NCBI GenBank assembly: GCA_023539395.1
Contig: JAKCEX010000011.1
Span: 1 to 32,430 of the forward strand
Length of the DNA: 32,430 bases
DNA from: Candidatus Geocrenenecus arthurdayi
GTDB taxonomy: Archaea > Thermoproteota > Nitrososphaeria_A > Caldarchaeales > Wolframiiraptoraceae
Direction of reading: 5' to 3'
Shown here in pieces: positions 23,097-31,182 of this stretch (positions within the stretch are counted from its first letter, which is position 1; each line of letters starts with the position of its first letter). The position numbers and the translations under genes were made by a program. Below the pieces are notes generated by a model. That model saw only the letters and a program-made list of their open reading frames with translations. It had not been told where the DNA came from and did not search any database.

Positions 23097-25133
23097 TTGG
23101 GGCTTACAGAGCTTGTGAAGACTGTACTGGTTGTTCCTGAGCATAGGCTTACCGAGGTTATTAGGGAGCTTTATGATTTTGAGTGGTTTCATGTTGAGGA
23201 AGCGGAGGCAGGGCTAGATGAAAAAATTAGCAGAGCATATGATGTTCTACGGAGGCTTAGTCTAGAGCTTGATACATTGATATCTTCACTCAATATATCT
23301 GTAGAAGCTGGGATAATAAATCAGCTTGTTAAGAGTTACCGTGTATATAGAGAGAGGATAGAAGTTGAAGATATTGAAGAATTAATCTCGAAGTTAAAGA
23401 GTGATGCTGAGCCACTTATACGTGAAGCTAGAGAGTCTATGGAGAGTCAGAGAAGAATAAGAGAAGAACTTAAGCAGATTGAGGCTCTCCATTCTACTCT
23501 TAAGATTCTACTAGACTTCAATATAGACCCATCTAGACTTCAGAAGCTTAAGAGATTCTATGCTGTCTTCACGGTAGTCGAGAGTAGGAGCGTTGACGAG
23601 ATTAAGAAGAGTCTACTTACATCCTATACTATAGATACTCCAATCGGTAAGAACTACTCTGCACTCTTAATAATATCTCTGAGAGAAGAGGAAGAGAAGG
23701 TTGATAGAGTTTTAAGAGGGTTCGGTGTTAAGCCTTTCACTATACCTCTAGACCTTCCACAGAATATCAATGAAGCATATAATCTAATTATTGAGAAGCA
23801 GAAGAAGCTTGAAGAAGATTTGAAGAAGGCTGAAGAAAGCCTTGTTAAGATTAGAGAAAAGTCTGGACCGAGGATTATAGCATTAAGAGAAGCTGTTCAA
23901 GTAGTTGAAGAACTTCTAGACCGCCTTGGAAGAAAGAGCGGGTTAAAGAGGTTTAAACTGATAAATGGGTATATTCCGAGAGATATGAAGGGAGAGTTTG
24001 AGTCAAGGTTTGGAGAGAGATATGGAGTATTCTTCGAGGAAGAAGATGGAGGGCATGAAGACCATTCTCCAACCCTCTTAAAAAATAATGGCCTGGTTAA
24101 GAGTTTTGAGAATATTACATTGATTCAAGGGTATCCTAGAAGTAATGAAGTCGACCCTACACCATACATAGCAGTATTCTTCTCAATATTCTATGGTATA
24201 ATGTTTGCAGATTTAGGTCAAGGTTTAGTGCTTGCATTGTTTGGGATATTCATGTATAGGAGGGTTTCTGAAGAGAATCTCAAGCAGTGGGCTAAACTCC
24301 TCACTATTCTAGGCATCTCTGCAGCTATAGCAGGATTCATACTTGGAGAAGCTTTCGGGTTTAAGGTGCATTTCCCATTCCCTAAGCCTGAAGTACTCCA
24401 TCTAGTTGAAGAACATGGTGAAGGAACCCAGTTTAACATGGTTGAAGTCCTCAAGCTTATACAGTTTACATTATTTTTAGGGGCCATACATTTAACAACA
24501 GGCTATACTCTAAGCTTTAAGAAAGCCTTAAAACATAGAGAATACATCGAGGCATTTACTGCTAAGCTTCCAACAATAACCATGTATATCTTCGGCATAC
24601 TTTTTGCATTATGCTTTTTCGGAGCAGGTGGAGACATGAGTGGAATAATGTCTTCAGAGAACCCCGTACCATACCTAGGTATCCCAACAAAGAATATTGC
24701 ACCAATAGCAGTTGGAGGAGCAATCTCAAGTATACTCATAATAATCTTAGGTAGAGGGATAATAGAAGGTGTACTTGAGAAGAAGGGGGGAATAGTTGGA
24801 TTAATAGGTGGAGGATTACTTGAAGTATTAGAGAATATTATACATTTTATGTCTAATAGTCTTAGCTATGTTAGGATTACAGTACTCCTGCTTGTTCACT
24901 CAGCACTACTGATGCTACTTAACGCTTCATGGCATGCATTAGGATGGAATAGCTTACCCATCCTAATAATAGGTAATCTTGGAATCATGGCTCTAGAAGG
25001 GTTAATGGTATTCATCCAAGCTCTCAGGCTCCATTTATACGAGTTCTTTACAAAATTCTATGAAGGAACAGGTACACCCTTTAAGAAGATAAAACCAATT
25101 ACAAGCTACGTAGAGATAGTATTCAAAAAGTAA
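23097..25133 (+). CDS. atpI: V/A-type ATP synthase subunit I (subunit a)
   Basis: The membrane stator subunit that, with the c ring, forms the ion path of the A1Ao ATP synthase. 678 residues. The first about 340 are soluble and rich in charged coiled-coil helices (for example EEDLKKAEESLVKIREK), opening with VKTVLVVPEHRLTEVIRELYDFEWFHVEEA. The second half has about seven to eight membrane segments. It includes DPTPYIAVFFSIFYGIMFADLGQGL, FILGEAFGFK, LSYVRITVLLLVHSALL with the conserved functional Arg, and the C-terminal VFIQALRLHLYEFFTKFYEGTG. All are standard for the family. The start is TTG with a strong ribosome-binding site. It is on the opposite strand from subunits E and F, 2 kb away; the other subunits are outside the window. 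Confidence 0.95.
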   Translation: MGLTELVKTVLVVPEHRLTEVIRELYDFEWFHVEEAEAGLDEKISRAYDVLRRLSLELDTLISSLNISVEAGIINQLVKSYRVYRERIEVEDIEELISKLKSDAEPLIREARESMESQRRIREELKQIEALHSTLKILLDFNIDPSRLQKLKRFYAVFTVVESRSVDEIKKSLLTSYTIDTPIGKNYSALLIISLREEEEKVDRVLRGFGVKPFTIPLDLPQNINEAYNLIIEKQKKLEEDLKKAEESLVKIREKSGPRIIALREAVQVVEELLDRLGRKSGLKRFKLINGYIPRDMKGEFESRFGERYGVFFEEEDGGHEDHSPTLLKNNGLVKSFENITLIQGYPRSNEVDPTPYIAVFFSIFYGIMFADLGQGLVLALFGIFMYRRVSEENLKQWAKLLTILGISAAIAGFILGEAFGFKVHFPFPKPEVLHLVEEHGEGTQFNMVEVLKLIQFTLFLGAIHLTTGYTLSFKKALKHREYIEAFTAKLPTITMYIFGILFALCFFGAGGDMSGIMSSENPVPYLGIPTKNIAPIAVGGAISSILIIILGRGIIEGVLEKKGGIVGLIGGGLLEVLENIIHFMSNSLSYVRITVLLLVHSALLMLLNASWHALGWNSLPILIIGNLGIMALEGLMVFIQALRLHLYEFFTKFYEGTGTPFKKIKPITSYVEIVFKK

Positions 25134-25152
25134 GCTTAAGACCACAACATAT

Positions 25153-26634
25153 TTATGTAAACTTCTTTAGCTTAACCGATAATGTTTTCAAGTTTACTAA
25201 TACTGCTGTTCCAACCGTTGGCTCTAATCCTACTTCCCTCTGGTAGCTTGTCTGCTCCTGCCATGTTCCACTATTAACTAAGACTACGTCACGGTAATTC
25301 CCAGCATATGCAACATGTACATGACCCGTATGGAGTATATCTGGGATATCTTCTATGACCAGTAGGTCTTCAGGAGTAGGTAGGATAGGTGTATTCTCAC
25401 CATATATTGGTGCAAGATGCCTACATTGAATTAGCATTTCAAGAACATTTCTAATCTCTCTATCTAGTATAGAGTATGATGTATTTGGAAGATACTGTAT
25501 AATATCATCTAAGCTTTGACCATGATATACGAGTATTCTTCTATCTTCAACCCTGATCACTGCAGGGTTACCCACGAAGATATACTCTCTATATTTCTCC
25601 AGTATCTTTCTATATTTTTTAGGTAGAGGAGGCTGAGGAAGGGCTTTCACTACGGGGTCGTGGTTTCCAATAGAGATTATCAACTTGATCTCTTTAGGTA
25701 CCTCAGAGAGAAGTTTAGCTACTTCTTCCATCTGCTGTGTAACCGAGGTATATTCAAGCTCTCTATCCTGCTTAGGAAAGACTCCTACACCGTCAACAAT
25801 ATCTCCTGCAATAATCATGTATCTAATTCTCTTAACTTCAGCGTCGCGTGTATTACTTAACCAATCTAGAAAGTTCTCCCAAAGGTCTCTCCTAAACTTT
25901 CTACTACCTACATGGAGGTCTGAGATTAAGACTATATAGACTTCTGGAGCATTCTCATTCACGCTCCTCCACTTTAAAGGTACATCTGGCATAAAAACAT
26001 CCCTAACAAACAAAACATTATTGACCTTAACTACTCTAACTCCTAAGACTTGGTCTACTAGAAGTCTTTCAATCTTCCTTGTTAGCTCACTATCCCTCTT
26101 AGGGGCCACAAGCTTAACTGTAGAAGTATCATCTTCAACTTGGAGTATTATTGATTGTTCCTTCTCAATCTTCTCTAGTAACATAACTATTAATGTCGAT
26201 TCACTTCCCTTAGGACTCTTTAATACATCAATTATCTTCGAGAAAGATTCTCCTCTCTTCTCAAGGATGCTCTTTAACTTCATATATCGACTCTTGAAAT
26301 AGTTTTGGAATTCTGTTATATTCCCTTCAATTCTGTAGTTCTTCAAGAATTTATCATCCACCTCAATCTTCGGAGCCCATTCTTCTAGAGGCTCTTTCTC
26401 AATCATTATATCGGAGACTATGTATCCAGCTTCATTAGTCTTTAAACCTACTTCCATGATGTGGCTTGAATCAACTACAATAACTTCTGGTCTACTTATT
26501 TTCAGATAATTGATAATCTGTCTAAGTGTTTCTAGAGGTTTCTGCTGAGACTCGATTATAGATATGGCCTCAGCAGTTAGATTGTATCCTTCTCTTAAAG
26601 CTTCTTCAACAATCTTCTTCCTCAACAGCTCCAT
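25153..26634 (-). CDS. polB: DNA polymerase D small subunit (DP1)
   Basis: Small, 3'-5' exonuclease subunit of the archaeal family D replicative polymerase. 493 residues. The N-terminal part is helical (about 1-90), the middle has an OB-like region ending VLFVRDVFMPDVP, and the C-terminal calcineurin-like phosphoesterase has every metal motif: DLHVGS, GDIVDG, GNHDP, a catalytic-region YHGQS and HTGHVH. Full retention predicts an active proofreading nuclease. The large subunit DP2 is not in the window. It lies 54 bp downstream of orc1/cdc6 on the same strand, an arrangement known in other PolD archaea. PolD is absent from the classical Crenarchaeota, so this gene constrains the host lineage. 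Confidence 0.93.
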   Translation of the reverse strand: MELLRKKIVEEALREGYNLTAEAISIIESQQKPLETLRQIINYLKISRPEVIVVDSSHIMEVGLKTNEAGYIVSDIMIEKEPLEEWAPKIEVDDKFLKNYRIEGNITEFQNYFKSRYMKLKSILEKRGESFSKIIDVLKSPKGSESTLIVMLLEKIEKEQSIILQVEDDTSTVKLVAPKRDSELTRKIERLLVDQVLGVRVVKVNNVLFVRDVFMPDVPLKWRSVNENAPEVYIVLISDLHVGSRKFRRDLWENFLDWLSNTRDAEVKRIRYMIIAGDIVDGVGVFPKQDRELEYTSVTQQMEEVAKLLSEVPKEIKLIISIGNHDPVVKALPQPPLPKKYRKILEKYREYIFVGNPAVIRVEDRRILVYHGQSLDDIIQYLPNTSYSILDREIRNVLEMLIQCRHLAPIYGENTPILPTPEDLLVIEDIPDILHTGHVHVAYAGNYRDVVLVNSGTWQEQTSYQREVGLEPTVGTAVLVNLKTLSVKLKKFT

Positions 26635-26688
26635 AACCTATACACTATCCAAGATAATGATACAGCTATACTAAGAGTTTTACCGACT

Positions 26689-27993
26689 CTACAAACTATA
26701 CTTATCTTTTACAATGGGTTTATAGTTTAAAAGAGATTTGAGTAGTTCATCACTCTCTATTACTTGCTGTACTTCATCAAGAGGGGTCATAATCGTTATC
26801 CTTCTAGTTCTACCATATCTACCTAGGCTTACGACTTCACTCTTTAATACACCTAGCATATCAAGCTCCGAGATGAGAGTACTAACTCTCCTATCACTTA
26901 GAGGCTCTATACCCAGTAGAGAACATATCTCACGGTATGTCTCGTAGAGGGGGCCAGAAGTAAGATTATGTATATCGTTTCTTGCTAAAAGGTATAGTGT
27001 TGTCAAGACAAGCTTACTGTGGAGGGGAAGTGTAGATAATGCTTCGAATATTCTACCTCTCTCAATCATGTTCTGAGCTAACCTAACATGCTTCTCCTCT
27101 ACAATATGCGCACCGCTTCTCTCAGCTATCTCAGCTGCAACCCTTAATAGGTCTATGGCCCTCCTAGCATCTCCATGCTCTTGTGCTGCAAGTGCTGCAC
27201 ATAGTTTAACTACTTCTTCTGGGACTGTCCCTGGATAGAAGGCTATAGTTGCTCTCTCCATCAATATGTCCACTAGCTCTGGTGCTGTATATGGATGGAA
27301 GACAAGCTCTTCTTCACTTAAACTACTTAATACTCTTGGGTCAAGCAATTCTTTAAAGTGTAGGTCGTTTGATACACCGACTATGTTTAAGCCTCCTGTG
27401 TCAAAGCTTTCATTAACTCTAGTTAGCTCATATAAGAGGTTGTCACCGTAATTTTTAACTAGTATGTCTATCTCGTCAAGGCATGTTATCAAGATTGTAT
27501 TCTTTTCTCTCAGTGAACTCCTAAACCTATTGAATACTTCTGCTTTTGATAAACCTGTAAAAGGAACTTTAACACCTATCGATTCACATAGCTCAGCTAA
27601 TACTCGGTATTCTGTTCCAGCAATACGGCAGTTAATATATGTAAATTGTAGTGGAAGACCCTCAAGCTCAGCAGCTTCTCTAAACCTATTGAATACGTAT
27701 TTTACGACAGCCGTCTTACCTGTACCAGTCTTCCCATATATGAAGACATTACTTGCTCTAGAAAGACGTAACGATGGAGAGAGAATCTCCCCAAGCCTTC
27801 TAATATGCTCAGACCTGTGGGGGAGATTTCCAGGTATATAATCTGAACGCATAACCCTCCTGTCCTTGAAAATTCTTGGTTTCTGGAGAGCCTTCCTAAC
27901 AACATCTTGTAATGGGTCCTCCGAACCCCATTGTTTCAATTGGAGATTAAGCCCCCGAAATGATTTATCTTCAATTTTTGTATTTTCTTTCAT
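26689..27993 (-). CDS. cdc6: Orc1/Cdc6 replication initiator
   Basis: 434-residue AAA+ initiator that binds origin recognition boxes and loads MCM. Walker A is GKTGTGKT (87-94), Walker B LDEID (172-176), sensor 1 is in NIVGVSNDLHF, and the arginine-finger/sensor 2 region lies near GDARRAIDLLRVAAEIAE. The C-terminal about 100 residues form the winged helix (LSDRRVSTLISELDMLGVL, then GRYGRTRRITI) that contacts the ORB. Start is ATG at 27993, right behind a run of five Gs on the coding strand. An ORB-like 20-mer (27926-27945) lies within codons 17-23, and another ORB-like string lies between the probable TATA (AGTATAATTTTC, near 28058) and the ATG. Binding there could link initiation to autoregulation. 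It heads an operon with DP1. Confidence 0.96.
   Translation of the reverse strand: MKENTKIEDKSFRGLNLQLKQWGSEDPLQDVVRKALQKPRIFKDRRVMRSDYIPGNLPHRSEHIRRLGEILSPSLRLSRASNVFIYGKTGTGKTAVVKYVFNRFREAAELEGLPLQFTYINCRIAGTEYRVLAELCESIGVKVPFTGLSKAEVFNRFRSSLREKNTILITCLDEIDILVKNYGDNLLYELTRVNESFDTGGLNIVGVSNDLHFKELLDPRVLSSLSEEELVFHPYTAPELVDILMERATIAFYPGTVPEEVVKLCAALAAQEHGDARRAIDLLRVAAEIAERSGAHIVEEKHVRLAQNMIERGRIFEALSTLPLHSKLVLTTLYLLARNDIHNLTSGPLYETYREICSLLGIEPLSDRRVSTLISELDMLGVLKSEVVSLGRYGRTRRITIMTPLDEVQQVIESDELLKSLLNYKPIVKDKYSL
27926..27945 (-). promoter_or_regulatory. ORB-like element inside the orc1/cdc6 reading frame
   Basis: Minus strand CTCCAATTGAAACAATGGGG, 17 of 20 identical to the ORB pattern quoted for the origin. 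It encodes LQLKQWG (codons 17-23) of the initiator itself. Its G-run points into the gene. Confidence 0.6.
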
Positions 27994-28000
27994 TATTTAG

Positions 28001-28025
28001 CCCCCAATAGATCTTTCCCCTAGAG
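28001..28025 (-). promoter_or_regulatory. Divergent ORB-like element before the orc1/cdc6 start
   Basis: Minus strand CTCTAGGGGAAA resembles the ORB core; a G5 run follows, but after eight extra bases rather than four. It sits between the probable TATA box and the ATG. It may be a weak initiator site or an autoregulatory site. Confidence 0.35.
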
Positions 28026-28115
28026 AAATTAGAAACTGGCTCACTAGAAAATTATACTTCTCTCGCTACTTTATTCGGGAAACCTGTCATTTTAGATAAG
28101 TTAAAGGTTGTTAAG

Positions 28116-28137
28116 CTTCCAATGGAAATAAAGGGGT
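28116..28137 (+). promoter_or_regulatory. ORB element, plus orientation
   Basis: TTCCAATGGAAATAAAGGGG plus one flanking base on each side. It has the dyad core (TTCCAATGGAAA) and the downstream G-run at the correct spacing, the two parts bound by the Orc1 winged helix and AAA+ domain. Confidence 0.75.
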
Positions 28138-28157
28138 GGAAGAGTATCCAATCCAGC

Positions 28158-28170
28158 GTTCCAGTGGAAC
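28158..28170. promoter_or_regulatory. ORB dyad core (mini-ORB-like)
   Basis: GTTCCAGTGGAAC, near-perfect dyad with the exact ORB core but without a clear G-run on either side. Lies 20 bp inside the plus-oriented ORB. Confidence 0.6.
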
Positions 28171-28286
28171 CCAAGATACTTCACAATCTGTTAACACAGA
28201 TGTAAAATCTCCATCAAAAAACGTTATTCTAGCTTTTCTAGATGATGAGTAACTAGATAAAGCTTCTTCACAGGAAATCTGGCTAA

Positions 28287-28306
28287 CCCCTCTCTTTCCA
28301 ATGGAG
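28287..28306 (-). promoter_or_regulatory. ORB element, minus orientation
   Basis: Minus strand CTCCATTGGAAAGAGAGGGG, 17 of 20 identical to the ORB pattern, facing the plus-oriented box at 28116-28137 across the AT-rich segment. Confidence 0.75.
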
Positions 28307-28773
28307 AATAAAAGCATCTTCAGCATATCGATTTATTTCAATGTGAAGTGCTGAGAGCCGCATAAACAAACATGGGCTGAACTTAATCGGATTATGCTTG
28401 AATGATTATTTTAACCATTTTCTAAGCATATCTATACCATGATGTAGTATGAGTACTCAGGATATGGTTATTGTTATGGCCACATCACTCGCTAGACTCA
28501 CTTTACAGCTTCCTACATGTTGTTAAACACCATAAACAGGTCACCCGATGGTATGCTTCAGAGAAATACGTAGATATTAACCCTAGTTGATGTAATGTGT
28601 AAAGCTTTTCACTAATTCTAAGGATTTCTCAGAAGGTCTAAGATATTAATCTTATTCTTAATCTGGGGTGAATATCATTCCCAAATAGAATGAATAAATA
28701 CTGTCATGACATGTTTTCCTAATTGGCCACATTATAAAGATTGGAAGATATGCAAGTTAATGCTCTACGATCT
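28307..28773. other. Non-coding stretch between the origin and the p27-like gene
   Basis: About 470 bp with stop codons in all frames and no tRNA or other RNA gene recognised. Minor features: a 10-bp palindrome TGTCATGACA (28702-28711), a small dyad around GGTGAATATCATTCCC (about 28667-28682) and a short AGTA-TGAG-TACT hairpin near 28446-28457. It could be the right flank of the origin, including further initiator or termination sites not matching the ORB pattern, or hold a small RNA. I see nothing firm in it. Confidence 0.4.
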
Positions 28774-29139
28774 TCAGGTCTCTTCTTTCAGAAGCCTTCT
28801 TACTTTAAGCGTTTGCTCAAGAGTCTTCAGTAATACTTCAAGAGTCTCCGAGATTTTTCTTATCTCATCTACTTCAATAGCTCTAGAGAGAAGTATTGTT
28901 AACTCTTCTATTTTCACTGATATAATAGATGCTGTATTCATTAGAGTATATACTGATAATGCTGAACCTACTTCTTCATCTGACTTAACTTTTACCACCC
29001 TCTTATTACATCTTAAACACCATAATTCTTCTTTAATCTCGAAGATTGGGCTACCACATATAGGGCAATGTTCTGAAAGCATCTTAGCTCCACTCCTCAA
29101 TGCATCAGTCATCCTCTTCATGTAATTATCCTCACTCAT
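28774..29139 (-). CDS. Autoantigen p27-type zinc-ribbon protein
   Basis: About 121 residues. The N-terminus MKRMTDALRSGAKMLSEHCP followed by a four-cysteine zinc ribbon (CPIC, 13 residues on CLRC: HCPICGSPIFEIKEELWCLRC) matches the archaeal/eukaryotic Sjogren syndrome/scleroderma autoantigen 1 family (COG1645). The remainder is a long helix (KIEELTILLSRAIEVDEIRK, then EVLLKTLEQTLKVRRLL), probably for oligomerisation. The family's role is not established. Start: the frame opens at GTG 29151, but the GGTGAG there makes a good ribosome-binding site for the ATG at 29139, which is preferred. It is co-directional with, and 112 bp downstream of, the nucleotidyltransferase gene. Confidence 0.85.
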   Translation of the reverse strand: MSEDNYMKRMTDALRSGAKMLSEHCPICGSPIFEIKEELWCLRCNKRVVKVKSDEEVGSALSVYTLMNTASIISVKIEELTILLSRAIEVDEIRKISETLEVLLKTLEQTLKVRRLLKEET

Positions 29140-29251
29140 TTCTCTCACCACTTCTAAACTAAACTCTAACTTCTAAACGATCCTCCCGATAACCTACTTA
29201 AAAAGTTCACCATGAATATTCTACAACTACTAAAGAACATCCTAACCTTTT

Positions 29252-29962
29252 TCATACTCTAAGTCTTCTTCTTAGAGCTGGATCTCTTGCTTCTAGAAAG
29301 CTAAGAATCTCTTCAAAGCTTTCTTCCCTGGATACATCCACCTCTCTGTAGACTCCTGTTCTCCCATGCTCCATTCTCTTCTTCAATACTCTTATCCTAT
29401 TCCTTATCGTCTGAGGATTGAGACCTATAACTTTAGCAGCTAATTCTACATTAGATTTTAAAGGTATTTCTACATGACCTTCTTCTACTGGGATTATTAA
29501 TTTTAGTTCTTTGTTTATTCCAGGGACTCTATTATTTTCTTTCAACATATTATAATCGAGCTGACCTGCTAGTCTATAGAATTCAAGTTCTTCTTTTCTC
29601 ATCTTGGCTAATGGAAAGCTTACCGAGGTCAATTCTTCTTCATCAAGATAAATATAAGCTTTAGGAACATAGCTTGGAGTAGCTTGAACTAGCACCTTCC
29701 TGTATATCTTGAGATTATTTTCTTCTAGATAGACTTGTAGTAGTGTTGAGCTGACTGGGTAAGGTATGAAGATATCAACATCACTTGTAGGTTTCACATC
29801 TCCACGAGCTATACTCCCATAAACTATCGACTCCATACTTCTAGCCGCTAAGATACTCATTATCTTCTCAGCTTTACTCCTAAGATTCTTTAACAACACC
29901 CATCTATCCTCGCTATAAACGACTTTTACCTCCAAGCTCCCATCCACTATACGTAGTCTCAC
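29252..29962 (-). CDS. Archaeal nucleotidyltransferase-domain protein with helix-turn-helix-like C-terminus
   Basis: 236 residues. Residues 33-75 carry the polymerase-beta-type nucleotidyltransferase signature YGSIARGDVKPTSDVDIFI, with the two metal-binding Asp in SDVDIF. A later region (VPKAYIYLDEEELTSVSFPLAKM, then EEL-EFYRLAGQ) is characteristic of a conserved archaeal family (COG1665-like). The C-terminal part, LAAKVIGLNPQTIRNRIRVLKKR, looks like a helix-turn-helix. The transferred nucleotide and acceptor are unknown; this is not a short MNT/HEPN toxin-antitoxin-type protein. It is transcribed divergently from pelota with only about 60 bp between them. Confidence 0.78.
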   Translation of the reverse strand: MRLRIVDGSLEVKVVYSEDRWVLLKNLRSKAEKIMSILAARSMESIVYGSIARGDVKPTSDVDIFIPYPVSSTLLQVYLEENNLKIYRKVLVQATPSYVPKAYIYLDEEELTSVSFPLAKMRKEELEFYRLAGQLDYNMLKENNRVPGINKELKLIIPVEEGHVEIPLKSNVELAAKVIGLNPQTIRNRIRVLKKRMEHGRTGVYREVDVSREESFEEILSFLEARDPALRRRLRV

Positions 29963-30024
29963 TCAATGATATTTATTATTCCCTTATTCTGATATTATCC
30001 AGTAGATGGTAATGGGTGTTCAGA

Positions 30025-31131
30025 GTGAAGATTCAGCAGGTCGATTTATTAAAGAAGTTTATTAGGGTGCTTCCTGAGAATACTTTAGACCTACTAAATA
30101 TTTTCAGGCTCGTTAGTATAGGCGACATCATTTATTCTGAGACTAGTAGAGAAGTTAAGAAGGAACGTGCGGACGGTAGATATGATAGTGAGAGAGTACT
30201 TGTAACGCTAGGGGTAGATGTTGAGAAGAAATCTATTGACTCCCTCTTAAAGAGGATAAGCTTTACAGGACGCATAGTCTACGAAAGTAGAGAGTTAGGC
30301 TTAACTGGAAAATACCATACAATCCATGTACACCCAGGTTTAGAGTTAAAGATAGAGAGTAAGGAGAGATTCGATAGACTATACTCTTTCTCATTAAGCT
30401 ATCCAAAGAAGAAGAGTAAGAAGATTCTATGTATAACCATAGATGACGAAGGAATCGCAGTTTCAGAATTTAGTAACCTAGGATTAAAGACACTGTATTC
30501 CAAGAATATTCCCTCTAGGATAAAGATGTACGAAGAACCAGTTGAAGACTTAATATATGATAGATTCAGTGAAGTAGTTAAGCTGGTGCTAGATATCTTA
30601 AAAGAAGACGAAGATGTAGAAGTAGCAATACTAGGCTCAGGTATTATTGTTGAAGAATTTATAAACTATCTAAAAAAGAGGAACATAAAGAACATTCTGA
30701 ATAAGATCAAGAAGAAAGGCTACACATCTACTGGTAGAGAGGAAGGGTTAAGGGAAGCTCTTAGAAGTGGGGAGCTGAAAGAATATGCTGAGGAGATCAA
30801 ACCAGTTGAAGACTCACTTGAAGTAGAAGATTTTATTCAGAAAATGTCTAAGAACCCTGAAAAGGTTGCACTTGGATTAAGAGAAGTACTAGAAGCTATG
30901 AAGATGAAGACCGTAGAGAAGATTCTTGTCTCAGAGAGCTTCTTATGGGAGAACATTGTAGATGAACGGTTATCATCTCTATTAGATGAAGCTGAGCATG
31001 GACGAATAAAATTAAGAGTTATACTTGACGGATTAGAAGCTTCAGAAAAAATACGTGGACTAGGAGGAATAGTGGCCACATTATACTATCCAGCAAGATT
31101 AACTAATACTCAGAATAAAGAGACCATTTAA
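30025..31131 (+). CDS. pelA: mRNA surveillance protein pelota (Dom34 homologue)
   Basis: Recognises ribosomes stalled on mRNA and, with an EF1A/ABCE1 partner, splits them. About 368 residues. The N-terminal Sm-like domain includes IRVLPENTLDLLNIFRLVSIGDIIYSETSREVKKE (about 12-46) and VLVTLGVDVEKKSID. The middle domain contains ILCITIDDEGIAVSEF and the eRF1-3-like C-terminal domain has TVEKILVSESFLWE. It lacks a GGQ motif, as expected for pelota rather than aRF1. Family proteins start with M-x-I, matching the GTG at 30025 (VKIQQVDL), which has GGTG six bases upstream; the frame also opens at GTG 30016. It is convergent with dnaG. Confidence 0.93.
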   Translation: MKIQQVDLLKKFIRVLPENTLDLLNIFRLVSIGDIIYSETSREVKKERADGRYDSERVLVTLGVDVEKKSIDSLLKRISFTGRIVYESRELGLTGKYHTIHVHPGLELKIESKERFDRLYSFSLSYPKKKSKKILCITIDDEGIAVSEFSNLGLKTLYSKNIPSRIKMYEEPVEDLIYDRFSEVVKLVLDILKEDEDVEVAILGSGIIVEEFINYLKKRNIKNILNKIKKKGYTSTGREEGLREALRSGELKEYAEEIKPVEDSLEVEDFIQKMSKNPEKVALGLREVLEAMKMKTVEKILVSESFLWENIVDERLSSLLDEAEHGRIKLRVILDGLEASEKIRGLGGIVATLYYPARLTNTQNKETI

Positions 31132-31182
31132 TATATTACCATTTCTAGATTCTATTTTAACTATCTTCGGATTGAATGTAAT

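Larger units (their letters stand above)
27926..28306. other. oriC: Probable replication origin next to orc1/cdc6
   Basis: Several copies of the archaeal origin recognition box (about CTCCAGTGGAAACAAAGGGG) cluster upstream of, and at the start of, orc1/cdc6. Two strong boxes face each other: one on the plus strand at 28116-28137 and one on the minus strand at 28287-28306. They flank an AT-rich stretch (28171-28286) that is the likely unwinding element and contains the dyad ATCTGT-TAAC-ACAGAT (28186-28201). A third box core is at 28158-28170, a fourth box is inside orc1/cdc6, and a divergent one is near 28001-28025. No convincing protein gene occupies the region. This layout matches Orc1-linked origins in other archaea. 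Confidence 0.85.

Noticed and set aside
28111-28326. A 71-codon minus-strand open frame in the origin region
   Set aside because: It runs straight through the ORB elements; its sequence is a translation of repeated origin boxes, has no family character and no ribosome-binding site.
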